Of a stretch of 64,000 bases of DNA, positions 8,335 to 16,746 are shown piece by piece. The position numbers and the translations under genes were made by a program. Position 1 is the first letter of the stretch. The number at the start of each line of letters is the position of its first letter. The stretch is from assembly GCA_019659125.1 (NCBI GenBank), contig JAIFVX010000001.1, positions 276,135-340,134 of the forward strand. The letters run 5' to 3'. This DNA comes from Candidatus Pacearchaeota archaeon (lineage in GTDB: Archaea; Nanobdellota; Nanobdellia; Pacearchaeales; GW2011-AR1). A model generated the notes under the pieces. The model was not told the origin of the DNA, made no database searches, and saw nothing but the letters and a program-made list of their open reading frames with translations.

Positions 8335-9218
8335 CGATGAAGTTTAGGATACCTTTTACGGTAGCCTCTCTCGATAAGCTGAAGAAAAGGGCTGACTACC
8401 TTCGAAAATATGTAAAATACAAGAAAAATGCATCACTCCATCTCTATCTTGAAAACTGTGATGTTACTATATCGAGAGAAGAGTATCTTTCGATTGTCCT
8501 TAACAAATTTATAGTCGCCTTCGTCATAGTGCTCCTTGTTTTGACTCCGACCTTGACATTGGTGGGTGCAACCTCTCCTTACCTTATGTCCTTGGGCATC
8601 ACGGTGCTTTTTTCAGGATTCATGGCCTTCAGTCAGCTGCTGTACCCTAAGATATATGTGGGAAGGAAACAGAAGAACATAGAAAGAAACCTTATCCCGG
8701 CGCTTGAAGACATGCTTGTCCAGCTCAACTCAGGCATCCCTCTTTTTTCAATCCTCGTGAATGTCGCAACATCAGATTACGGGGAACTCAGTAAAGAATT
8801 CAAGAAGGCAGTAAGAAAAATTAATGCTGGACTTCCCGAAACCGATGTGCTTGAGGAGCTAGGAGAAAAGAACATATCAGTCTTCTTCAGGAGAACACTT
8901 TGGCAATTAAGTAATGGAATGAGGACAGGAAGCGATATCTCAGTTGTCATCAAAGATAGCGTAAAATCTCTAGCAGAAGAACAGCTTATCCAGATACAGA
9001 ATTATGGAAACAAGCTGAACCCTCTTATCATGTTCTACATGCTTATTTCAGTCATTCTGCCAGCACTTTCAATCACGTTCCTCACTATAATATCATCGAT
9101 GGTCAACCTTCCTAAGCAGGCAACGACGCTCATGTTCGTTGGCCTGTTTGTCGTTGTCATAATCGTCCAGCTCATGTTCCTTGGTACCGTCCGTTCGTTG
9201 CGGCCAAGCCTCCTATGA
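8331..9218 (+). CDS. Secretion platform protein, TadB-like (T2SSF domain)
   Basis: 295 residues with an N-terminal cytoplasmic part, two membrane helices near 60-105, the T2SSF helical core (LEDMLVQLNSGIPLFSILVN... LWQLSNGMRTGSDIS) and two C-terminal helices (about 230-285). It forms half of the inner-membrane platform on which the ATPase acts. Archaellum ArlJ carries two such domains in one chain; here they are split over two genes as in Tad systems. Overlaps both neighbours by 4 bases. Confidence 0.85.
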   Translation: MTMKFRIPFTVASLDKLKKRADYLRKYVKYKKNASLHLYLENCDVTISREEYLSIVLNKFIVAFVIVLLVLTPTLTLVGATSPYLMSLGITVLFSGFMAFSQLLYPKIYVGRKQKNIERNLIPALEDMLVQLNSGIPLFSILVNVATSDYGELSKEFKKAVRKINAGLPETDVLEELGEKNISVFFRRTLWQLSNGMRTGSDISVVIKDSVKSLAEEQLIQIQNYGNKLNPLIMFYMLISVILPALSITFLTIISSMVNLPKQATTLMFVGLFVVVIIVQLMFLGTVRSLRPSLL

Positions 9219-10120
9219 AAAGAATAGAAGAAATGAAGAGAAAGAAGGCGCGAGAAAGAAATCTCATCATAGTAAGCGGAATAAGCGTTGTGATAGGATT
9301 GATTGCCTTCTACTATGGTGGAGCACTAGCGTCAATAGCTGCAATTGTATTGAGTGCAGGGGCAATCTTAGGCTATCAGTACATGAGGAACCTCATGCAG
9401 GAGTCTATAAAGATAAAGAAGATGGAAGAGGTCTTCCCTGATTTCATCGACCTCATGGCCTCCAATCTTCGGGCGGGAATCACGATAGATAAGGCAATCC
9501 TCTTGAGCGCCAGAAAGGAGTTTGCCCCCTTAGATAAAGAGATAATGAATCTCGGAAAGGACATAGTAACAGGAAAAGAAATAAGTCAGGCATTACTCGA
9601 TCTTAATTCTCGAGTGAATTCAGACAAGATACGAAAGACTATCGAGCTGATCATTTCAGGAATCCGGGCGGGAGGCAATCTGTCCACATTGCTTGAGCAG
9701 ACTGCTGCAAATATGCGGGATAAGCAGTTCGTTGAAAAGAGAGCGGCATCCAATGTCCTTATGTATGTCATATTCATATTCTTCGCCGTTGCGGTAGGAG
9801 CTCCTGTCCTGTTCGCACTCTCCTCAGTCCTTGTGGAAGTGCTGACAAAGATCCTCTCCAACCTTCCAGTGCAGGACACAGGACGCTTCAGCATTGGCTT
9901 CACTCTCACAAAGATAAATATTTCGGTGAATTTCATCATATGGTTTTCCGTGTTCTTCATTATTGCAACGGATGTGCTTGCATCATTCGTCCTTGGACTG
10001 GTAAGCAAAGGTGAGGAGAAAGCAGGCACTAGGTATATCATTCCTCTCTGCCTTACGAGCGTCGCCGTCTTCTTTATAGTAAGGACAGTACTCATCAAGT
10101 ACTTTTCAGGACTATTTTAA
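9215..10120 (+). CDS. Secretion platform protein, TadC-like (T2SSF domain)
   Basis: 301 residues, second T2SSF protein. Charged N-terminus, two membrane helices (about 17-50), then the conserved core DFIDLMASNLRAGITIDKAI and ELIISGIRAGGNLSTLLEQT, then three membrane helices near 175-205, 240-262 and 275-298. Pairs with the preceding protein. The repeated 'LRAGxxxDKA' and 'RxGGNLS' elements are the typical platform signature. Ends 37 bases before the KaiC-type gene, which has its own TATA-like box (TTTTTATAG, about 10134). Confidence 0.85.
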   Translation: MKRIEEMKRKKARERNLIIVSGISVVIGLIAFYYGGALASIAAIVLSAGAILGYQYMRNLMQESIKIKKMEEVFPDFIDLMASNLRAGITIDKAILLSARKEFAPLDKEIMNLGKDIVTGKEISQALLDLNSRVNSDKIRKTIELIISGIRAGGNLSTLLEQTAANMRDKQFVEKRAASNVLMYVIFIFFAVAVGAPVLFALSSVLVEVLTKILSNLPVQDTGRFSIGFTLTKINISVNFIIWFSVFFIIATDVLASFVLGLVSKGEEKAGTRYIIPLCLTSVAVFFIVRTVLIKYFSGLF

Positions 10121-10157
10121 CGGGTAGGATAAGTTTTTATAGAGTCGATGACTGGGA

Positions 10158-11084
10158 ATGAAAATGAAGAAAAAGGGGAAGAAAGTAGTAAAAAAAGTGT
10201 TGAAGTGGCCAACAAAGCCAATGGCTAGGAAGGTAAAAAGGATGGCGAAGAAAGTCGCTAAAAAGTCTGCAGTGACTGTGCATAGGCCAAAGGTCGCTCA
10301 TGCAAAGCACATTCTAAAGCACGCTAGAAAACACGCAAGAAGACCAATAGGAATACCGAAAAAACCCCATACACGTATGCAATATCTTGGAAGGGTTCCC
10401 ACCTATATTCCTAATTTTGATGTCCTGGTGCAGGGGGGATTTGAAAAAAACTCAACAAACCTTGTCGTAGGAGGCTCAGGTAATGGAAAATCCATCTTTG
10501 CAACCCAATTCCTAATAGGTGGGATGAATAAGGGGGAAAAGGCGCTCTATGTGACTTTCGAGGAAAAGAAAGACCAGTTCTATGCGAACATGAAAGAGTT
10601 CGGCTGGGACCTTGTGGAATATGAGAAAAAAGAGCTCTTTACATTCCTTGAATATACTCCAGGAAAAGTTCAAACCATGCTTGAGGAAGGGGGAGGGGCT
10701 ATCGAAAGTATCATTCTTAAGAAAAAGATATCACGAGTGGTGATTGACAGTATAACATCTTTTGCGCTCCTCTTTGAAGATGAGCTATCAAAGCGTGAAG
10801 CTGCGCTTTCCCTGTTCAATATGATCCACAAGTGGAATTGCACATCCGTTCTTACTTTGGAAGAAGATCCGAAGGCAGGAAAGCTTGGGCCCCAGACGTT
10901 GCAGTTTGAATCTGACTCTATTGTCATTCTTTATTACCAGCTTAATAGAAGAGAGCGAGAACGTTACCTTGAAATTCTAAAAATGAGGGGTACAAAGCAC
11001 TCGAAGAAAATCTATAAGTTTGGCATTGATAAGAGAGGCATTGTGATCGACAGAAGGCCGTGCGCAAACCCACTCGTCGAATAA
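10158..11084 (+). CDS. KaiC/RecA-superfamily ATPase with Lys-rich N-terminal tail (ArlH-like)
   Basis: 308 residues. The first 70 are extremely Lys/Arg-rich and probably disordered, able to bind nucleic acid or acidic lipid. The ATPase domain follows: Walker A GGSGNGKS (105-112), a Glu pair YVTFEE (135-136) where KaiC-type ATPases place their catalytic base, and Walker B RVVID (193-197). ArlH in archaella is also a single-domain KaiC protein that partners the ArlI ATPase, and this gene sits right after the ATPase and platform genes. The cationic tail is the unusual part. It shares one base with the next ATG. Confidence 0.85.
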   Translation: MKMKKKGKKVVKKVLKWPTKPMARKVKRMAKKVAKKSAVTVHRPKVAHAKHILKHARKHARRPIGIPKKPHTRMQYLGRVPTYIPNFDVLVQGGFEKNSTNLVVGGSGNGKSIFATQFLIGGMNKGEKALYVTFEEKKDQFYANMKEFGWDLVEYEKKELFTFLEYTPGKVQTMLEEGGGAIESIILKKKISRVVIDSITSFALLFEDELSKREAALSLFNMIHKWNCTSVLTLEEDPKAGKLGPQTLQFESDSIVILYYQLNRRERERYLEILKMRGTKHSKKIYKFGIDKRGIVIDRRPCANPLVE

Positions 11085-11560
11085 TGAAAAAAGCTCAGGC
11101 CTGGGGGATGGATTTGATGATAGCAGGAATTATTTTTATCACGGCCATTATAGCGCTCTACCTCTACTCGCTTAATTACTCGAATGAAGGAGAAGAGATT
11201 CTCAAGGAGCTTCAATCAGATGGAGAGACGATGGCTTCCCTCTTGCTTTCAGAAGGAGCCCCTGTTGACTGGAATATCACTTCAGTTATAGTCCCAGGGA
11301 TTTCAAGCGCGAATAAAATCAATGACACAAAGTTAGGCTACCTGTACACGCTTTCAGTAAATAACTATACAAGGACACAGCTCATGCTCAATACAAAATA
11401 CAACTATTTCATATTCTTTTCGACGCCGATGGTAATCCAAGGCAATACCGTCTCAGGGATAGGGATGAATACATCATCGCCCAGCAATCTTATAACGATC
11501 ACTCACTATACGAGTTATCAGAACAAGCTTGCCACTATGTACGTGCAACTATGGAATTAA
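11084..11560 (+). CDS. Membrane-anchored pseudopilin-like protein
   Basis: 158 residues from the ATG that overlaps the KaiC stop (TAATG); a GTG at 11060 would add eight residues but loses this arrangement. One N-terminal membrane helix (AGIIFITAIIALYLYSL) follows a short positive start, then an Asn/Ser/Thr-rich extracellular part with several N-glycosylation sequons. No class III cleavage motif before the helix, so it may stay anchored like TadE/TadG-type proteins. Overlaps the VWA gene by 10 bases. Confidence 0.65.
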   Translation: MKKAQAWGMDLMIAGIIFITAIIALYLYSLNYSNEGEEILKELQSDGETMASLLLSEGAPVDWNITSVIVPGISSANKINDTKLGYLYTLSVNNYTRTQLMLNTKYNYFIFFSTPMVIQGNTVSGIGMNTSSPSNLITITHYTSYQNKLATMYVQLWN

Positions 11561-13983
11561 AAAAAAGAGGCATTTTCTTCAGTGTTGACGCGCTTATAGC
11601 AGTCAGTATCGTGCTCCTCGTCATAGCGATAGCATATCCTATCATCCACTATCAAAAGCCAAAGACTGAAGTCCATTATGACATCATCACAACCCTTTCG
11701 GCGTTAAAGGTTGGAGAGATTGACAATCTCTATGTACAATCATTGATAGCGAACGGTACTATTACCGATATGAACAAGTCCTTGCTTGAGCAGATAGGAG
11801 AGTTCTATGCAACCGACATCAATCAGGCACGAGCGTTAGGTGACAGCGTGCTCTCAACCCTTGACACAAAATACAATGTAGGGCTTTGGTATGGGGGGAC
11901 CCTCGTTGCATCAAAAAACTCAACACCGTTTGAAAATGCAAAGGACGTTGACATTGCCACACAGCTCATAAGCGGTCTTAAGGAAGGGGGTAGTGCAAAG
12001 GGCTACTCTGCCCGAGGATACTTATCAAACCAATTTAAGAGCGACTATTATTACTTCGGAGGATACGTAGGAGATGGCAACATCAGCAGAATCGTTAATT
12101 ATTCCGGAAATATTTCATCTGTTTCTATGGAGATGGTCGCAAGCACCAATTTCACAGTATATGTGAATGGAAATCTTGAGGGGAGCTTTTCAGGCGCCGT
12201 ATCAGAGACAACCCCGATGGCATACACTGTCCCTCTTACTCACTTTGTCAGTGGAGCAAACACGATAGAATTGGGAGGAAGCAATCTCCATATAACTGGG
12301 GGATATATAAAAATCTCCTACCAGAGCTCTGCCCAATACCAGCAGCCAAAATATAATTTTCCAGGTATCGATGGAATCATCAATATCTATGATGGTTTGT
12401 ATGTGCCCAGCACTCTTAACAGCATGAGTGTCTACCTCCATTACAACAGCAGCTACCAGACATTTCTCATAATAGGAAATGTCACTGTCTTTAGCAATGC
12501 AACACCATCAGAAACATCTATCACTCTCAGCAACGCACAGTTATCTGCTCTTCTCAACTATAATGATCTTTCGAACAAGACAATTCCTATAAGGCTTGGA
12601 TTGCTGAATGTAACATATCTGCCTGGTAACAATGCGTATGTAATCTCAGTTGCTGATTTATCGGGAGGGGTCAGTTCAGCGAGGGCTGCTGGCTGTGGAA
12701 ACGATGGGCTATGCGCAGTGCAGAAAGCAAACTATCTTCTGGTCAATTCCCTCCTTGGTCTTAACAATACTGCACTTGGACTCGTAGGAAATCACCAAGG
12801 AACGGTTAATCCTCTTTATTCACATCCTCTCTCGACCAATAAAACATCCCTTAACAATACGATAAAGACCTGGAGCAACAATGGAAACCTTGACCTATGC
12901 TATGGCATAAAAAACGCAACTGACACCTTGAAAGTCATATCAGGAGATACCATTAAATCAATAATTCTTTTGGGTACAAAGTTTCCCAACAGTTGTCTAG
13001 GAGCAAGCGGGAATGTATGGCAAGATACGTACAATCTGGCATGTCAAGCATGGACAAATTACAGTATAAGGATAAACACGATAGGAGTAATAGGCAACTC
13101 GCAATCAGACGCAAACCTCGGCACGTTGTTGTATAATATTTCCCGATGCACGAATGCAACATATTACAACCAAAGCGTTAGTAATGACCTTGTAGATCTC
13201 TATAATAAAACATTGAATGACATTCTTAATTTGACATATTACCTCCAAACGGCCAGTTCAACAGGAAATTTTATGACAAGGCTCTATCCTGATTCATATA
13301 TAGACATAAGTTATGATGCAGTGACTCCTTACGGACTTATTGTCACAGGAGAGAAAATGTTTTCAAACACCACCTCAGGGTCTTTTGATCTTCCGCAGAA
13401 TTCAAGTATTGTTGAGACGCGCGTGATATCATACTCTGGGCCCAAATGGACAGCCTTTGTAAAAGCAAACACAACCACGGTCTATAATCTCACCAGATAT
13501 GGAAGCAACTACATCCAGCTAGGAGATCCCTATGCTATTAACATTCCGAACGCTAATATCAAGCAGAACAACACATTTTCACTACAGACAGGAGTAACTA
13601 CAACAAACCTTTCCGCTGGTTCTGATTACAACAAAATCATCTACACAGTCAAGAAAAATGCCTCAAGCTACACTCCGATTGTTGCTGCAGCCCAAGGATG
13701 TTCATGGACGCTGCAGCATGAAGATGGAACGAACGTCACAATCCATATACCTATGGGGTATGCAGGCCCCAACACCTGCTTCTACACTGCCTTACAGCAA
13801 GCATACAATGAGAATGATGCATTGCAGGCAGCAGCATATTCAGTCGTCAAAGCTCTTGACTTTGATGGCAATAACAAGATTGACATAAGGCTTTCTCAAA
13901 ATGATATTCAAATCAGCTCGTCTGAAGTTCAAGGAATCCCATTCATATGGTCCACAGAGGTGCAGGCGCGAGTATGGGTATAG
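11551..13983 (+). CDS. Membrane-anchored surface protein with VWA-like domain (TadG-like)
   Basis: 810 residues. One N-terminal membrane helix (about 10-28, FSVDALIAVSIVLLVIAIAY) anchors a large extracellular region with dozens of N-x-S/T sequons. Around residues 365-560 I read a von Willebrand A fold: a MIDAS-like DLSGGVSS (D369), a helix with NYLLVNSLLGL, a TSLNNTI segment where the MIDAS Thr falls, strand IKSIILLG, strand RINTIGVIG, and a closing helix. The MIDAS is degenerate (GG where a Ser is expected). Bacterial TadG has the same plan, one helix plus VWA, so this is a likely adhesive or tip component. Confidence 0.7.
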   Translation: MELKKRGIFFSVDALIAVSIVLLVIAIAYPIIHYQKPKTEVHYDIITTLSALKVGEIDNLYVQSLIANGTITDMNKSLLEQIGEFYATDINQARALGDSVLSTLDTKYNVGLWYGGTLVASKNSTPFENAKDVDIATQLISGLKEGGSAKGYSARGYLSNQFKSDYYYFGGYVGDGNISRIVNYSGNISSVSMEMVASTNFTVYVNGNLEGSFSGAVSETTPMAYTVPLTHFVSGANTIELGGSNLHITGGYIKISYQSSAQYQQPKYNFPGIDGIINIYDGLYVPSTLNSMSVYLHYNSSYQTFLIIGNVTVFSNATPSETSITLSNAQLSALLNYNDLSNKTIPIRLGLLNVTYLPGNNAYVISVADLSGGVSSARAAGCGNDGLCAVQKANYLLVNSLLGLNNTALGLVGNHQGTVNPLYSHPLSTNKTSLNNTIKTWSNNGNLDLCYGIKNATDTLKVISGDTIKSIILLGTKFPNSCLGASGNVWQDTYNLACQAWTNYSIRINTIGVIGNSQSDANLGTLLYNISRCTNATYYNQSVSNDLVDLYNKTLNDILNLTYYLQTASSTGNFMTRLYPDSYIDISYDAVTPYGLIVTGEKMFSNTTSGSFDLPQNSSIVETRVISYSGPKWTAFVKANTTTVYNLTRYGSNYIQLGDPYAINIPNANIKQNNTFSLQTGVTTTNLSAGSDYNKIIYTVKKNASSYTPIVAAAQGCSWTLQHEDGTNVTIHIPMGYAGPNTCFYTALQQAYNENDALQAAAYSVVKALDFDGNNKIDIRLSQNDIQISSSEVQGIPFIWSTEVQARVWV

Positions 13984-14900
13984 GAAAAAAAGGCATTTTC
14001 TTCACGAGCATGGTGATCATCTTGCTTTCGTTGTTCTTCATTTCGTATGCCGCGTACTCCGAGTACACTGACAGAAGGCCTGTGGAAAAGAGAATTGAGA
14101 CTATGAACAAGTTCCTTTTCTCTTTAGAAACAGATTTGTCACGACAGATGTACATTGCAGGATTCTATTCTATTTTTATCATGGAAAAGGAGATCGTAGA
14201 GACGGGCACATACAATCCGAATGTCACCCAATCTTTTCAAGAGCTGTTTCTCAATGGCACGATGCAAGGAAAGGATGAGCCATTTATCCTCGGCGCTAAG
14301 CTTCCTGATGTCCAAGCAACAATCAGTGCCAAGGCAGAAAAGATAAATGTCATTGTCAACATGCAAAGTTCTACTCCACTCATTGATCAAGTCGATCCCT
14401 GGCATGTCCGCATCCGGCTTCCCATTAATCTTTCAGTCAGAGACGCGTCAAATCTTGCATCATGGAATAAGAGCTATGAAGTGACTGCATTTGTTCCAGT
14501 CCAAGGTTTTGAAGATCCCCTCTATCTCGTTAACACCCATGGTCTTGTCAGTAATAACATAACGAAAACTTCCTACACTCCATTCGTATCGGGGAGTAAT
14601 GTCGCAAATCTTTTGCTGCATCTTCAGCAATCAGCATACTACGAGAATACATTAGCTCCTAGTTTTCTTGATCGATTGCAAGGAAAAACCTCAGCGAATA
14701 CAAATGGCATCGAATCCTTTATCTATCTTCCAAAGCTTTCCGGCCAGGGTCTTACAGTGCAAGACAAAGCTGCAGTAGACTGGATTTACTTCTCATCAGC
14801 ATCTCCAAGCGCATCGCACATACAAGGTATGCCATCATGGTTCAGGCTCGCCGACACACATCTCTCCACCTACAACGTTTCCAGCCTTACAGCTCCATGA
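13974..14900 (+). CDS. Membrane-anchored extracellular protein of the appendage cluster
   Basis: 308 residues from the ATG at 13974, inside the end of the VWA gene. An upstream in-frame start at 13947 would add a poor leader. The opening GIGKKGIFFTSMVIILLSLFFIS closely copies the start of the VWA protein (KKRGIFFSVDALIAV), so the two share an anchor design. The remainder is extracellular with several sequons and no cysteines. Last gene of the co-directional cluster 6156-14900. Function unknown; possibly a minor structural subunit. Confidence 0.65.
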   Translation: MGIGKKGIFFTSMVIILLSLFFISYAAYSEYTDRRPVEKRIETMNKFLFSLETDLSRQMYIAGFYSIFIMEKEIVETGTYNPNVTQSFQELFLNGTMQGKDEPFILGAKLPDVQATISAKAEKINVIVNMQSSTPLIDQVDPWHVRIRLPINLSVRDASNLASWNKSYEVTAFVPVQGFEDPLYLVNTHGLVSNNITKTSYTPFVSGSNVANLLLHLQQSAYYENTLAPSFLDRLQGKTSANTNGIESFIYLPKLSGQGLTVQDKAAVDWIYFSSASPSASHIQGMPSWFRLADTHLSTYNVSSLTAP

Positions 14901-14986
14901 CAATATTTATAAACAGCCTATATGTAATATAGAGAACCTAGTCATCGACTAGATTGATAGTACAATAGGTAAAAGGAGGTTATAAC
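14901..14986 (+). promoter_or_regulatory. Promoter, leader hairpin and strong ribosome-binding site of pilin 1
   Basis: A TATA-like CAATATTTATAAAC lies at 14901-14914. The predicted leader holds a perfect inverted repeat CTAGTC-ATC-GACTAG (14938-14952) and then AAAGGAGGT ending at 14980, six bases before the ATG. This is one of the strongest Shine-Dalgarno sequences in the window and fits a highly made structural protein. The hairpin could stabilise the mRNA or bind a regulator. Confidence 0.55.
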
Positions 14987-15439
14987 ATGCACGAAAGAAA
15001 AGGTCAAGCAGCTATGGAGTTCTTGATGACCTATGGTTGGGCAATTCTTGCCGCAATCATCGCTATTGGAGTCTTGGCATACTTTGGTGTGTTCAGTCCT
15101 GGTAAATACACGACAGGATCAACCGTAGTAAACCCCCCATTCTATGCAAACGCATGGAACGTTAAAGGAAATGGGATTAATATTGAGATCAAGAACAATG
15201 GTGGAGAGTTGTATAATATTACAAGTCTCAGTATCACTCCAGACATAGGATCCTGTACAGCTAATGATACTCAAATACTAATTGATGCGGGCGATGCGGT
15301 AGAACGTCATATACCATGCAGTGGATTGCCAGCAGTTGGAAGCAGTGTCAAGGGAGATATCTCGATTTCCTACCATAAGTCAGGAAGTACAATCGATCTC
15401 ACATCTACAGGAACAATAGCCGAGAAAGTCACGGCTTAA
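14987..15439 (+). CDS. Archaeal type IV pilin, paralogue 1
   Basis: 150 residues. The class III signal KGQAAMEFLMTYGWAIL is textbook: cleavage after G, mature protein starting Q-A-A-M-E-F, hydrophobic helix to about residue 36. The extracellular part contains a conserved Cys pair, C90 and C111, probably a disulfide. It is clearly paralogous to the protein at 16747 (shared SPGKY, NPPF, IEIKNNGG, STGTIAEK), with the same Cys spacing of 21. The leader-containing promoter and strong ribosome-binding site suggest a major pilin. Confidence 0.88.
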   Translation: MHERKGQAAMEFLMTYGWAILAAIIAIGVLAYFGVFSPGKYTTGSTVVNPPFYANAWNVKGNGINIEIKNNGGELYNITSLSITPDIGSCTANDTQILIDAGDAVERHIPCSGLPAVGSSVKGDISISYHKSGSTIDLTSTGTIAEKVTA

Positions 15440-15477
15440 ATTTTTATTTTATTTTTCTCTCTTCTTATTTTTTATTG
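15440..15477 (+). terminator. T-rich terminator after pilin 1
   Basis: Directly after the TAA the plus strand has several runs of T (TTTTTATTTTATTTTTCTCTC, then TTATTTTTTATT). Archaeal polymerase stops at such T tracts without needing a hairpin. It would limit read-through into the HEPN-DsbA gene. Confidence 0.55.
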
Positions 15478-15552
15478 CCTAATGGCAATTATACGTCTTT
15501 TAGAAAAGTGTGAATAACCATAATTTTATATAATTCCATGAAATGAGGATTT

Positions 15553-16683
15553 ATGCCAGAAATATGGGATTATGAAACAGAAGTAATAGATTATCTTAAT
15601 CAAATTGATTCATTAGTAGAATCTGAGGAAAAGCAGAAGTTAGTTAAAGAATTAGCTGACAAGTTAGCTGGAGAGTTCAGTAGTAAAACCGATTCTATGA
15701 TGGAAAGAATTAGGGAAATAAAATCAGACGTAAAGGCGCTAGGTATTCCAAAAAATCTTATGGATGTGCTTAAAGAAGCAATTTTTTGTTACGTTAATGG
15801 ACAGTACTTATCTGCAATAGCATCTATAGGAATTACTTCAGAGCTCTTTTGTAGCCACATTTTTAGATTATATCTAGAAGGCCTTGGAATTGAGGAGTTT
15901 AAAATTAGAAGAAGAATTGATAGTTTTAACAAGATTAGTCAAGTTGAAAAAATAGAAACTCTATATTCTATAGTGAATGTAAATGATGAAATATGTTCCA
16001 TGCTTAAAGAAATCAGAAAGAAAAGAAATAATAGTATTCATCCAAATCAATCAAGAGATTATAAAGAAGACTCGCTGGATTGTCTACAATGCATGATTCA
16101 TATGTTAAATACATATTCTGAAAGTGTCTTAGACATACAGAAGGTTCCTAAAACTAATATACTCCCGATCTTAAAAGAAACTGATGTTGCAATAGGAAAC
16201 TTAAATGCTCCAGTGGTCATGTTCTGGTATTTTGACTATCAATGTCCTTTTTGTAAAAAGTTTTGGAAAGAAACGCTCCCCAGAATAAAATCAGAATACA
16301 TTGATACTGGAAAATTAAGATTAGTGTATAAAGATTTTCCTTTGGAAAGCATACATCCTCTTGCGGAGGAATCTGCAGAGGTTACAAGATGTATTCAGCA
16401 CAATATAAACAACGAAGAATATCTTACAATTCATAATAAAATATTTGAAAATCAAGAGTATATTAATTCTGAAAATCTTCGCGCATGGGTCAACGAAATA
16501 GGATGCAACGTCGATTTTTGCATGCAACATCATGCTTACAGAGATGAAATTAAACAAAGTCGAATTGAGGCCATAAATGTTGGTGCTCTGGGAACGCCAC
16601 ACTTTGTTATAGGAGATTCTTCTATTCCAGGAACGCAGCAATATGAAGTTTTCAAACGAGTGATAGAAAATGAATTAGCTTGA
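15553..16683 (+). CDS. HEPN-like domain fused to DsbA-like thioredoxin domain
   Basis: 376 residues in two parts. The N-terminal ~200 are helical, with a pattern of small HEPN/DUF4145-type proteins (AIFCYVNGQYLSAIASIGI) and an R-x4-H motif RNNSIH at R158-H163, the RNase motif of active HEPN domains. The C-terminal part (about 215-376) is a DsbA/thioredoxin fold with active site C231-P-F-C234 in FDYQCPFCKKF and a cis-Pro region GTPHFVIG. There is no signal peptide or membrane helix, so it should be cytoplasmic, odd for a DsbA. The gene is visibly A/T-richer than the two paralogous pilins it separates, suggesting insertion. Confidence 0.7.
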   Translation: MPEIWDYETEVIDYLNQIDSLVESEEKQKLVKELADKLAGEFSSKTDSMMERIREIKSDVKALGIPKNLMDVLKEAIFCYVNGQYLSAIASIGITSELFCSHIFRLYLEGLGIEEFKIRRRIDSFNKISQVEKIETLYSIVNVNDEICSMLKEIRKKRNNSIHPNQSRDYKEDSLDCLQCMIHMLNTYSESVLDIQKVPKTNILPILKETDVAIGNLNAPVVMFWYFDYQCPFCKKFWKETLPRIKSEYIDTGKLRLVYKDFPLESIHPLAEESAEVTRCIQHNINNEEYLTIHNKIFENQEYINSENLRAWVNEIGCNVDFCMQHHAYRDEIKQSRIEAINVGALGTPHFVIGDSSIPGTQQYEVFKRVIENELA

Positions 16684-16712
16684 TGATATCCGTAAAGTCA
16701 CAATTATAAAAA

Positions 16713-16723
16713 TCTTTATAAAG
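16713..16723 (+). promoter_or_regulatory. TATA-like box of pilin 2
   Basis: TCTTTATAAAG lies about 24-34 bases before the ATG at 16747 with no purine-rich ribosome-binding site, so pilin 2 looks leaderless, unlike pilin 1. Confidence 0.5.
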
Positions 16724-16746
16724 TATATAAGCCACATTTTGATACG

